26,461 nt of DNA, from assembly GCA_036841525.1 (NCBI GenBank), contig DAITVZ010000070.1, positions 1 through 26,461 on the forward strand, written 5' to 3'. Each line of letters opens with the position of its first letter. Position 1 is the first letter of the stretch. The notes under the pieces are model-generated. The model ran no database searches. It worked only from the letters and a program-made list of their open reading frames with translations, and was not told the DNA's origin. Origin of the DNA: JAAYEA01 sp012689325 (GTDB lineage Bacteria; Chloroflexota; Anaerolineae; JAAYEA01). This document shows, in pieces, positions 8,350-15,592 of the stretch. A program made the position numbers and the translations under genes.

Positions 8350-9351
8350 CTAGTGGCTGACCGGCAGGTTGCCCTGCGAGGTAAAGAGGGTCGGCTTCCA
8401 CCAGGCCCACTCGACGCAATTGTTACAGGGGACCTCGTTTTCCAGGTCGCCGGCCACGTGCCGCCGGCGCAGGGCGGCCATGGCCGCGCCCCGCCAGGCG
8501 CGCATCACGCCGTCGCCGACGTTGCCCAACGACCCCACGGCATCATAGTCGCGATCGCAACGCACCAGCGTGCCATCCCAATAGATGTGGGCATGGTACC
8601 ACAGGTTAGGGCAAGCGAAACGTTTGCGTTCCGAGTCCTGCCCTTTGGCGCGCAGCTCGCTGATCTCGCCGATCTGGTCGCCCCAAGAGTCAAACGGCTT
8701 GATGTTGATCCGGTCCACCCCCGGCAGCTTCCACTCTTGCTTGAAGCGCTCGATCTCGGCGGCGGTGGGGGCGATCTCGATCAGTTGCAGCTTGACCTCC
8801 GGCACGGGGCCGGCGGCGGCGTTCTTGGCCGCGATAAAGCCAAGGATGTTCTCCTTGGTCTGCTCAAAGCTGGCCTGGCGCCGCACCCGCTCGTAGGTCT
8901 CTTTGGTCACCCCATCCATGCAGAGGTAGATGGTCCCCAGGCCCGCGCGGATGATCTCGCGGGCGAGCGGCGCATCCAGCAGCACCGCGTTGGTGGATAG
9001 CTCGCTGTGCAGGCCCCTGTCCCGGCAGTAGGCGATCATCTCGACGATCTGCGGGTGCAAGAGCGCCTCGCCCCAGATGTGGAGCGTGGTGGCCTTGACG
9101 TGGGGGGCCATCTCGTCCACGATGGACTTGAAGAGGCCCATATCCATGTAGCCCTTTTTGCGCTTGGCCAGGTGCAAGCCCGTGGGGCACATGATGCACG
9201 ACAGGTTGCAGTGGTTCGTGGACTCGATATACAGGCGATCCGGATAGATCGGCGGGCGGGTGCTGCCCAGGCTGTAGACCAGCCACTTGAACGCCGCATT
9301 GCTGCGGTTGCCGAGCCAGCGCGCGCGACGATAGATGCGATCTAGAACCAC
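8350..9351 (-). CDS. Radical SAM protein with C-terminal SPASM-like auxiliary cluster
   Basis: The 333-residue protein has a radical SAM core with the cluster motif CNLSCIMC (Cys48, Cys52, Cys55) inside IESTNHCNLSCIMCPTG, which binds the 4Fe-4S cluster that cleaves S-adenosylmethionine. IWGEALLHP at 92-100 corresponds to the glycine-rich SAM-binding stretch, with Glu where many relatives have Gly-Gly-Glu. The C-terminal part has Cys247, Cys265, Cys309 and Cys312 in the order CPNLW, VRCD and CNNC, as expected for a SPASM/twitch auxiliary cluster. The start is a GTG at 9351 with AGGGAG upstream. It overlaps the cobalamin-type radical SAM gene by 10 bp, so the two are probably made together. SPASM proteins modify peptides or small molecules; this one sits at the head of a glycan locus, so a sugar or lipid substrate is possible. 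The reaction is unknown. Confidence 0.93.
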   Translation of the reverse strand: MVLDRIYRRARWLGNRSNAAFKWLVYSLGSTRPPIYPDRLYIESTNHCNLSCIMCPTGLHLAKRKKGYMDMGLFKSIVDEMAPHVKATTLHIWGEALLHPQIVEMIAYCRDRGLHSELSTNAVLLDAPLAREIIRAGLGTIYLCMDGVTKETYERVRRQASFEQTKENILGFIAAKNAAAGPVPEVKLQLIEIAPTAAEIERFKQEWKLPGVDRINIKPFDSWGDQIGEISELRAKGQDSERKRFACPNLWYHAHIYWDGTLVRCDRDYDAVGSLGNVGDGVMRAWRGAAMAALRRRHVAGDLENEVPCNNCVEWAWWKPTLFTSQGNLPVSH

Positions 9352-10823
9352 GAGTCAGCTCCCTCTTGGCGCAAGGCCCGCCCGCGGCCCAGCAGGCCCG
9401 TGTTGATGGCCCACCGGCCCAGGGCGCGCACCAGCGAATTCTTGGATAGCCGCCACACCAGCGCCCCCGCCTTGGGGCCCAGGACGCGCATGTACTTGTG
9501 CTTGCGTTTGCTCTCCCAGAACCGCGCATGAGCCTCCCGGATCAACTGGGCCAGCCGCTTATCGGAGACCTGCGAGAGGTTCATGAACGGCTCGATCTCT
9601 TCCGTATAGCTGTTATAGTAATAGGCGCGGCTGAAATCGGCGTTGTATTGGGTGCCCGGGTGGCGCTGGCAGAGCTCATCCCAGAGCCGCGTGCCGGGGA
9701 AGGGCGTGGTCAGGCTGAACATCGCCTCGTCCAGGTCCAGCTCGGTGGCGAAGCGGATGGTTTGCTCCATGGTCGCTTCGGTATCGCCGGGCAGCCCCAG
9801 CATAAAATACCCCTTGACCATGATGCCGGCCTCGCGGGTCCAGCGGACCGCATCGCGCACCTGCTCCAGCGTGATCTGCTTGCCGATGGCATCGAGCATG
9901 GCCTGGGTGCCCGCCTCGATCCCGTAGTGAATCTCGCGGCACCCCGCCTGATACATGGCCTTCAGCGTCTCGGCGTCGATGCGGTCCACGCGGCCCAGGC
10001 ACTGCCAGCGGATGTCCAACCCCTCAGCCATGACCCGCTGGGTGAACTCGAGCAGGCGGCGCTTGTTGATGGTAAAGAGGTCGTCGATAAAGTAGAGATG
10101 GTTGGCCTGGTAAGCGGCCACCACCTGGCGAATCTCGGCCAGGATGTTGTCCACGCTGCGCTGGCGATAGCCCCGCCCCATGATACCCTTGAAGCAATAG
10201 CTGCAGTTGTAGGGGCAGCCCCGGCTGGAAAGGATCGTCACCATCCGCCCGCCATCGGGCGCATAGAGCGGGTAGCGGTCGATGGCAAAGAGATGCCGCG
10301 CAGGGAAAGGAAAGCTGTCCAGATCGTGTTCCAGGGGGCGCGGCGGGTTCTGGATGATCTCGGCGCCCTCGCGAAAGCAGAGCCCGAGGATGGCGCGCAG
10401 CGCCTCGCCGCGAGCAGGCCCCTCGCCCGCTTGCAGCGCCCGCGCCAGCTCGCAGATCGTGCTCTCGCCCTCGCCATAAACCACATAGTCAAAGCAGGGC
10501 TCTTTGAGCAGCTCGGCGGGGAAAAGCGAAGCGTGCGGCCCGCCGACAACGATGGGCGCCGGCGTGGCCGCCTTCAGGGCGCGGGCCAGCTCCAGCGCGC
10601 TATGATAGTTGCTGCTCATGGCCGTAAGGCCGATCAGGTCCGGGGCGCAGGCCACCACCCGGGCGACATCCTGCTCCAGAGAGCCATTAGGCTCCAGGCC
10701 CAGGTCATAGACCGTCACCTGGTGCCCTTCGCGCTCCAGGAAGGCGGCCAAATACGCCAGCCCCAAGGGGGGGTAGCTGTTCACCATCTTGTTCCAACGC
10801 GGAGCAAGCAAGCAAACCTGCAT
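9342..10823 (-). CDS. B12-binding-domain radical SAM protein
   Basis: This 493-residue protein has an N-terminal cobalamin-binding Rossmann domain (about residues 1-135: PPLGLAYLAAFLE, GLTAMSS, VVGGPHASLFP, DYVVYGEGE) followed by a radical SAM core with CPYNCSYC (Cys203, Cys207, Cys210). GLPGDTEAT and TTPFPGTRLWDEL are typical later landmarks of the BchE/P-methylase/HpnP superfamily. No clear DxHxxG B12-ligand motif is visible, which is common in this group. Known members methylate unactivated carbons or rearrange rings in lipids, sugars and tetrapyrroles. I prefer ATG 10823, with GAAGG about five bases upstream; an in-frame GTG at 10835 is the alternative. It is the first gene of the eight-gene minus-strand run. 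The substrate is not predictable. Confidence 0.93.
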   Translation of the reverse strand: MQVCLLAPRWNKMVNSYPPLGLAYLAAFLEREGHQVTVYDLGLEPNGSLEQDVARVVACAPDLIGLTAMSSNYHSALELARALKAATPAPIVVGGPHASLFPAELLKEPCFDYVVYGEGESTICELARALQAGEGPARGEALRAILGLCFREGAEIIQNPPRPLEHDLDSFPFPARHLFAIDRYPLYAPDGGRMVTILSSRGCPYNCSYCFKGIMGRGYRQRSVDNILAEIRQVVAAYQANHLYFIDDLFTINKRRLLEFTQRVMAEGLDIRWQCLGRVDRIDAETLKAMYQAGCREIHYGIEAGTQAMLDAIGKQITLEQVRDAVRWTREAGIMVKGYFMLGLPGDTEATMEQTIRFATELDLDEAMFSLTTPFPGTRLWDELCQRHPGTQYNADFSRAYYYNSYTEEIEPFMNLSQVSDKRLAQLIREAHARFWESKRKHKYMRVLGPKAGALVWRLSKNSLVRALGRWAINTGLLGRGRALRQEGADSWF

Positions 10824-10856
10824 GTGAACCTTCACCTATACCCTATATAGCGCTCG

Positions 10857-10891
10857 AAGGCAGGCACAGCTTGTGTGGCCGTGCCTGCCTT
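10857..10891. promoter_or_regulatory. Perfect 11-bp inverted repeat upstream of the glycan operon (possible operator or terminator)
   Basis: AAGGCAGGCAC at 10857-10867 is exactly complementary to GTGCCTGCCTT at 10881-10891, with a 13-base spacer. On the minus strand it lies just upstream of a TATATA box (10844-10849) and of the first gene of the glycan operon, where a -35 element would overlap one arm. That fits an operator. It also lies about 50 bases after the stop of the small ORF at 10942, which fits a terminator, but no U-run follows in either direction. The structure is certain; the role is inferred. Confidence 0.5.
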
Positions 10892-10941
10892 GTCGTCAGA
10901 CTCTGCAATTCGCTCAACACTGCAACGGGCCCGTGGCCCGA

Positions 10942-11154
10942 TCAGCCATCGCGCAGCTCAAACCAAGGCTCATCCAGGGGCAAAAAGATCGGCCTGACGC
11001 GATAACTCGCCGCGTCCAGGCTCAAAAGCCGTCCCATCGCCATCGCGCCGCTCAGCGATGGCCCGCACACCCTCAGCCAGTTCGGCGCAGCCTGCAGGGC
11101 GGGGTCAATTGGCCGCGCCGGGGCCTCTGCCCACTCGGAGACCATCAGGGTCAT
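10942..11154 (-). CDS. Possible small protein of unknown function, coupled to the HTH gene
   Basis: A 70-residue open frame begins with an ATG that overlaps the stop of the HTH gene by 4 bp (ATGA), the arrangement seen for coupled genes elsewhere in the window. Its third codon positions are mostly G or C, as in real genes here, though that bias also arises by chance at this GC. It carries PNWLRVCGPSLSG and RPIFLPLDEPWFEL, which I do not recognise. There is no membrane segment and no metal motif. It may instead be the eroded remnant of a longer protein. Apart from it, the 10824-11150 stretch holds only the inverted repeat at 10857-10891. Confidence 0.35.
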   Translation of the reverse strand: MTLMVSEWAEAPARPIDPALQAAPNWLRVCGPSLSGAMAMGRLLSLDAASYRVRPIFLPLDEPWFELRDG

Positions 11155-11588
11155 TTGTACTGGCAGTCGGCAGACAGCAAGATCTGCCGCACCCGCTCAT
11201 GGCTGATGGTCTTGACGATATTGCGCTTGACCGCCTCTTCCGCCAGGCGATGCAGCGTCCAGCGGGTGAAGGGCAGCCCCAGATCCCGCGGGCGCGACTG
11301 CGCCAGGGCAATGATCTTGTCCTTCTGGTTATCGGAAAAGAGCGGCTTGGGCCCGCCAGACCGTTGCGTGACCAGCCCCTCTATGCCATCCTCGTTAAAG
11401 CGGTGGATCCATTTGCGCAGGTTGGCCGGATGCGCGTCCAACATGGGGCCGATCTCCGGGATCCGGTACCCATCGCTGGAGAGCAAGATCAACTCGGCGC
11501 GCCGCTTCATCTCCTCGTCTTCGCCTGCCGCCCAGTCGCGCAATTCCTTTTCCTCCTCCACCGTCAGCTCCCGTGCATACAAGACCAT
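11151..11588 (-). CDS. Helix-turn-helix protein resembling the N-terminal half of IS630 transposases
   Basis: The 145-residue protein begins RELTVEEEKELRDWA and continues with a homeodomain-like helix-turn-helix (RAELILLSSDGYRIPEIG, then HPANLRKWIHRF and GLVTQRSGG) and a second winged or HTH part (RWTLHRLAEEAVKR, ISHERVRQIL). This is the paired DNA-binding layout of IS630-family transposases. The protein stops at QYK, exactly where the DDE nuclease domain would begin, and no DDE remnant is recognised downstream. It could be a stand-alone DNA-binding regulator derived from a transposase or a truncated transposase. ATG 11588 has GAGGGTG upstream, and a TATACT -10 box lies at 11657-11662. No terminal inverted repeats or target duplications are evident. 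Confidence 0.75.
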   Translation of the reverse strand: MVLYARELTVEEEKELRDWAAGEDEEMKRRAELILLSSDGYRIPEIGPMLDAHPANLRKWIHRFNEDGIEGLVTQRSGGPKPLFSDNQKDKIIALAQSRPRDLGLPFTRWTLHRLAEEAVKRNIVKTISHERVRQILLSADCQYK

Positions 11589-11794
11589 GTTTTCACCCTC
11601 TTCGAATGATCATTTCTTGAAGAGAAACGAATAGAGCATCCTTTAAATGTATGGTCAGTATACGGGGGCTTTATGAAAAACAGATGAAAAGAGGGGGGTG
11701 TTATATGTAATTTTGTTAATGTTCGGGCGGTTTTCAACTAATTGTATATATCTTTTTTCAACTTGATGTGGCTTTTCCCTTGAGTATCAAGCTT
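11589..11794. other. AT-rich intergenic region with a probable -10 box
   Basis: This 206-bp stretch is far richer in A and T than the rest of the window, with runs such as TTTTTTC and TATATAT. On the minus strand AGTATA at 11657-11662 reads TATACT, a good -10 box for the HTH gene about 70 bases downstream; no convincing -35 is seen. A 5-bp hairpin at 11779-11791 directly follows the kinase stop codon but lacks a U-run on that strand. No gene is seen here. Confidence 0.6.
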
Positions 11795-14068
11795 TTACCC
11801 TTCGGGGGAGCGTTGCCCGCGCTCGCTGGGCAACGTCGTGAAATCCAGCGCCAGCGCCGCCTCCTCCTGGTGTTTCTTGGGCAGGACAAAGATGAACATG
11901 CTCCCCTGCCCCTCATCGTTGGCCTCCACCCAGATGCGTCCGTGATGGTGCTCCACGATGTGCTTGCAAATGGTCAGCCCCAAGCCCGTGCCCTTGTAGG
12001 ACCGCGTCGAGCCGCTGTCGACCTGGTAGAAGCGGTCAAAGATCTTTTCCCGCTCCGGCTCCGGGATGCCGATGCCTGTATCGCGCACGACCACCTTGAC
12101 CTCGTCGCCCAGGTCGTGCCCTTCGATGGCCACCGTCCCGCCCACGGGGGTGAACTTGATGGCGTTGTCCACCAGGTTGGTGAGCACCTGCTCCAGGCGC
12201 ATCTCGTCCCCTTCCACCACCAGCTTGTCCGGGACGCGGTTCGCCAGCCTCAACTGCCCGTCGTTGGCCAGCGGCTCCAGCTTTTCCGTCACGCGCAGGG
12301 CGATCATGGTCAGCGAAGCCGCCGCGATCCGCAGCCGCACCTGGCCCGATTCCAGGCGGGAGAACTCGAGCAGGTCGCCGATCAAGGTTTGCAGCTGGCC
12401 CGTCTGCTGCTTGACCGTGGTGAGAAAGTCCCGCTGTAGGTCCGTCACCTCGCCGGTCTTGCCCATCAGGATAATGTCCACAAAGCCCTTGATGGAGTGC
12501 AGCGGTGTGCGCAGCTCGTGCGAGACCACGGACAAAAAGTTGGACTTCATGCGCTCCAGCTCTTTTTGGCTCGTGATGTCCCGCAACACCGTCACGATGC
12601 CGCGCATCTGCCCATCGGCGGCGGGGATGGGCGTCGCCAGCCCCTGATAGATCATGTCGTGCTTGCTATTCTGCGGGTCCGCCGTCTCGATCTCGCGGAT
12701 CACGGCCACGTCCTGATGGGCGAGCGCGTCCCGCAAGAGCGCATTGAGCCCCTCATGCGGGATCAGCGACGACACGTTCCCCACGGTGATCGCCCCGCGG
12801 CCCAGGCCAAAGATGCGCGCCGCCACGGGGTTGATCATCAGCACGTTCATCTCGGGGTCGGTCACGATGACGCCATCGCCGATGCCGCGCAGGATCGCCT
12901 CCAACTCGGTGCTTTTCTCGAACAGCCCCTCATAGAGCCGCGAGTTCTTGACGGCAGCGGCGGCCTGATCGGCAAAGGCCTCCAGCCGGCTCAGGTTCTC
13001 CGGCGTGAAGGCGTTCGCGCGCGGGTTCGTGGCGGTCAGCGCCCCGATGGGCACGCCATCCGAGACCAGCGGCGCGCTCATCAGCGAGATGATCGGCTCC
13101 AGCCCCACCTTGACAAAGCGCTCATCCCGGCGCACGTCGCCGATGAGCACCGGCTTGCCATTCGCCACCACCCAGCCCGCCACGCCCTCGCCCAGCGCAA
13201 AGCGCGTGCCGCGCACCTGGTCGGGCTCGACGCCGGAGGCAGCCATGGTCACCACCTCCTGCGACTTGGCGTCGAGCAGAGCGATGGAGCAGCGCGCGCC
13301 GCCGCCCAGCACCTGCGAGGCGTTGGCCACGATCAGCCGGAGGACGCTTTGCAGCGCCAGCGCCGAGTTGATGGCCTTGACCCCTTCCTGCAAGGAGCGC
13401 AGCTCCATCACGCGGTTGCCCAAATCCTGGGCCGTGCGCTTCATCAGCTCGGTCTTGCTCTCCAAATCCTGGCGAGCCAGCGATAGAGCCAAGCCCTGTT
13501 GCACCAACAGCTCTTGCTTGCTCTCCGCCAGCCAACCCACATAGCTGGCGCCCAACACGATGCCCAGGAGCAGGGCGTACCGCACCAAGAAACCGGCATC
13601 GGTGAGGAAATAAAAGCTGGACGAGCTATAGTACAGCACAAAGGCATACAGCGGCCCGATCAGATAGAGGGGCAACACCAGGTATCGTCCCAGCGGGTAA
13701 TAGAGGGCCGCTTTGAGGGCAAAAAGCGCATAGAGCAGGTAGAACTCGCTGCTCACCCCGCCCGAGAGGTAGATCATCACGCTGCCAAAGAATATGTCCG
13801 CCACCAAGGAGAGCGCCAGCACGAAACGGATGGTCAGCAGCGCCAGCGGGCGATCGGCGTAAAAGATATAGCTGAACAGCACATTGCTCGTGCCATAGAG
13901 CGCCACGCTGAGCAGCAGCAGCGCCGAGGTGCGAGGCTGGCCGCCGCTCCAGGCCAGGTACATGCCCACCACCAGCAGCACCCACTTGAGCGGGACGCCC
14001 AGATGGCGTTCCACCCTATAGATCGTCTCCATATAGTTGGGCTGCGGCCAGGCGGTTCGATCGTCCAT
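11795..14068 (-). CDS. Membrane sensor histidine kinase with GAF and PAS domains
   Basis: This 757-residue hybrid-free sensor kinase has an N-terminal membrane module of about six helices (residues 28-182) with almost no extracellular domain, a coiled-coil linker (184-235), a GAF domain (about 235-375; LGEGVAGWV, PLVSDGVPIGAL), a PAS domain (about 385-500; GDGVIVTDPEMNVLMINPVA), then HisKA with SHELRTP (phospho-accepting His517) and an ATPase domain with NLVDNAIKFTP (N box, 631-641), DTGIGIP (G1, 663-669), FDRFYQ (F box) and GTGLGL (G2). All kinase residues look intact. The start at ATG 14068 is only weakly supported: an ACGAGG stretch abuts it too closely to be ideal. It closes a five-gene run that begins with the OmpR-type regulator at 22521, its probable partner. 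The regulator is separated from it by three exported proteins. Confidence 0.95.
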   Translation of the reverse strand: MDDRTAWPQPNYMETIYRVERHLGVPLKWVLLVVGMYLAWSGGQPRTSALLLLSVALYGTSNVLFSYIFYADRPLALLTIRFVLALSLVADIFFGSVMIYLSGGVSSEFYLLYALFALKAALYYPLGRYLVLPLYLIGPLYAFVLYYSSSSFYFLTDAGFLVRYALLLGIVLGASYVGWLAESKQELLVQQGLALSLARQDLESKTELMKRTAQDLGNRVMELRSLQEGVKAINSALALQSVLRLIVANASQVLGGGARCSIALLDAKSQEVVTMAASGVEPDQVRGTRFALGEGVAGWVVANGKPVLIGDVRRDERFVKVGLEPIISLMSAPLVSDGVPIGALTATNPRANAFTPENLSRLEAFADQAAAAVKNSRLYEGLFEKSTELEAILRGIGDGVIVTDPEMNVLMINPVAARIFGLGRGAITVGNVSSLIPHEGLNALLRDALAHQDVAVIREIETADPQNSKHDMIYQGLATPIPAADGQMRGIVTVLRDITSQKELERMKSNFLSVVSHELRTPLHSIKGFVDIILMGKTGEVTDLQRDFLTTVKQQTGQLQTLIGDLLEFSRLESGQVRLRIAAASLTMIALRVTEKLEPLANDGQLRLANRVPDKLVVEGDEMRLEQVLTNLVDNAIKFTPVGGTVAIEGHDLGDEVKVVVRDTGIGIPEPEREKIFDRFYQVDSGSTRSYKGTGLGLTICKHIVEHHHGRIWVEANDEGQGSMFIFVLPKKHQEEAALALDFTTLPSERGQRSPEG

Positions 14069-14086
14069 CCTCGTTGTGCCCTATGC

Positions 14087-15568
14087 TCACCGCGGAGGCA
14101 GGGTCGCCGTGGGCGCCGGCGTGTTGGTCGGCGGAAGCGGCGTCTGCGTTGGCGGAACCGGCGTGTTGGTCGGCGGAACGGGCGTATTCGTCGGCGGCGC
14201 CGGCGTGTTGGTCGGTGGAACCGGCGTCTGCGTCGCTGGGACCGGCGTGCGCGTCGGCTGGACCGGAGTAGCGGTCGGCGCGACCGGCGTGCGGGTTGGC
14301 GGGATCGCCGTGTTGGTCGGCGGCGCGGGCGTGTATGTCGGCGCCGCGGTGGCGGCCAGGCTGGCCGTGGCGACGCGCGTCGCCGTGGCGCTGGCCGTCG
14401 GCAGCGGGGGCGTCGGCGATCGAGTCGCCGTGAGCGAGGGCGTCGCGGAAGCCGGCGTGGTCGCCGTGCCCGTCGCCGAGGGAGAGGCGGTCGGGGTGGC
14501 GGTGCCCGTCGCGGCCGCCGTCGGCGAAGCGATCGGCGCGGTCTCGGGGAGCAGACAGCGCCACACCCCATCGCTGGTTCCAGCGTATAGATAGCCGTTG
14601 TCCACCTGATCGAAGGCCAAGACGCTCACGCGCTTTCCTCCCAGGCCCACGCTCACCGGCTCCCAGCGCGCTCCTCCATCGGCGCTGCGAAAGACGCCGC
14701 CCTCAAGCCCGACATAGAGCCATCCCGCACGATGCGGATCCACCGCCACGCTATACACCGCCTCATCGAACCAGGCCACCTGGGCCAAAACGCCTTCGCC
14801 CTGGCCGCGATCGAGGCGATAGAGCCCGCTCGTCGTGCCCAGATAGACTGGGCCAACGGAAGAAGCGCCCTCCGTGGCCAGGGCCAGGATCGTGTCCCCA
14901 GCCAGGTCGCCCACAGCCTCTTGCCAGGTTTGCCCCCCATCCAGGGTATAGAGCAACCCCGCGCCCTGCGTGCCGACGTAAAGCGCCAGCGGGTCGCGCG
15001 GATCCACTGCCAGAACGGTTGGGGTGCCCCCAGCGGGCCAGTCGCGCAGCTTGAGCCAGCGTTCGCCATCCCCGCGATAGAGGGCGGCTCGCAGCGCCGC
15101 ATAGACCGCCTGCTCGTCCTGCGCCAGCGCCACGGCCAGCGCGGGGCCGGCCAGCGCGCGGTCCACCAGCGCCCACGTGGCTCCGCCATTGCTGGAGCGG
15201 TAGAGGCCCCCATTGGCGCCGTTATCCACGGCGGCATAGACCAGGCGTGGATTGGCCCGGCTGGTGGCCAGCCCCCGAACCTCAATGCGTCCGAGAACAC
15301 CGGTGGGCAACCCTTCGCTCTTGAGCGCCCAAAAGTAAAAGTCGTCGGTATTCCGAAACACGCCGCGCCCCGTCACGGCGCCGTAGCGTGTCAGGTTGCC
15401 CTCGTCGCCGCCGGTGTCCAGGCTGGTGACGACCTGCTTTTCAAAAGCCCCCCGAGTCCAGGGCGCGGTGGCCTGTCCGGCGCCGCCGAATGGGTAGAAA
15501 ATGAACGGCAGCAAGAAGCAGGCCAGCGTCAGAGCGACCTGGGCTTTCTTGCTGTTGATCATTGGCAT
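14087..15568 (-). CDS. Exported BNR/Asp-box beta-propeller-like protein with Thr/Pro heptad tail
   Basis: The 493-residue protein starts with a basic N-terminus and a hydrophobic signal segment (about residues 8-30). Residues 90-340 form propeller-like repeats with Asp-box motifs SSNGGATW (125-132), TLDGGQTW (208-215) and SADGGARW (295-302), and with repeated LYVGT / LYAGTSDG blades, as in sialidase/VPS10/photosystem-assembly-like proteins. Catalytic sialidase residues were not recognised. From about residue 342 the chain is almost only Thr, Pro, Ala and Ser, ending in eleven heptads of the PVPPTNT type. No anchor follows the tail. ATG 15568 or the in-frame ATG 15562 may be the start; the AGGG site is better spaced for 15562. 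It sits between the TPR and kinase genes, 18-24 bp from each. A role as ligand binder or surface sensor is inference. Confidence 0.85.
   Translation of the reverse strand: MPMINSKKAQVALTLACFLLPFIFYPFGGAGQATAPWTRGAFEKQVVTSLDTGGDEGNLTRYGAVTGRGVFRNTDDFYFWALKSEGLPTGVLGRIEVRGLATSRANPRLVYAAVDNGANGGLYRSSNGGATWALVDRALAGPALAVALAQDEQAVYAALRAALYRGDGERWLKLRDWPAGGTPTVLAVDPRDPLALYVGTQGAGLLYTLDGGQTWQEAVGDLAGDTILALATEGASSVGPVYLGTTSGLYRLDRGQGEGVLAQVAWFDEAVYSVAVDPHRAGWLYVGLEGGVFRSADGGARWEPVSVGLGGKRVSVLAFDQVDNGYLYAGTSDGVWRCLLPETAPIASPTAAATGTATPTASPSATGTATTPASATPSLTATRSPTPPLPTASATATRVATASLAATAAPTYTPAPPTNTAIPPTRTPVAPTATPVQPTRTPVPATQTPVPPTNTPAPPTNTPVPPTNTPVPPTQTPLPPTNTPAPTATLPPR
14099..14329. repeat. 21-bp coding tandem repeat (11 units)
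   Basis: The end of the BNR gene is built of eleven 21-bp units that encode heptads such as PVPPTNT, PAPPTNT, PIPPTRT and PVQPTRT. On the plus strand the units read as variants of a GTCGGCGGAACCGGCGTGTT-like word. Units differ by base changes but keep frame, so length changes by slippage or recombination would add or remove whole heptads. It is not a CRISPR: there are no unique spacers. Confidence 0.85.
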
Positions 15569-15592
15569 TCACCCTGTGCCTCAGCGGGCAGC

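Noticed and set aside
11151..11588. An active IS630 insertion sequence
   Set aside because: There is no DDE domain, no terminal inverted repeats and no visible target duplication.
11779..11791. Hairpin directly after the kinase stop codon as a terminator
   Set aside because: The stem is only 5 bp and is followed on the minus strand by GGGAAAAG, not a U-run.
14096..14560. Repeat array that could be taken for a CRISPR
   Set aside because: The units are contiguous 21-bp coding words without unique spacers, and no cas genes are nearby.
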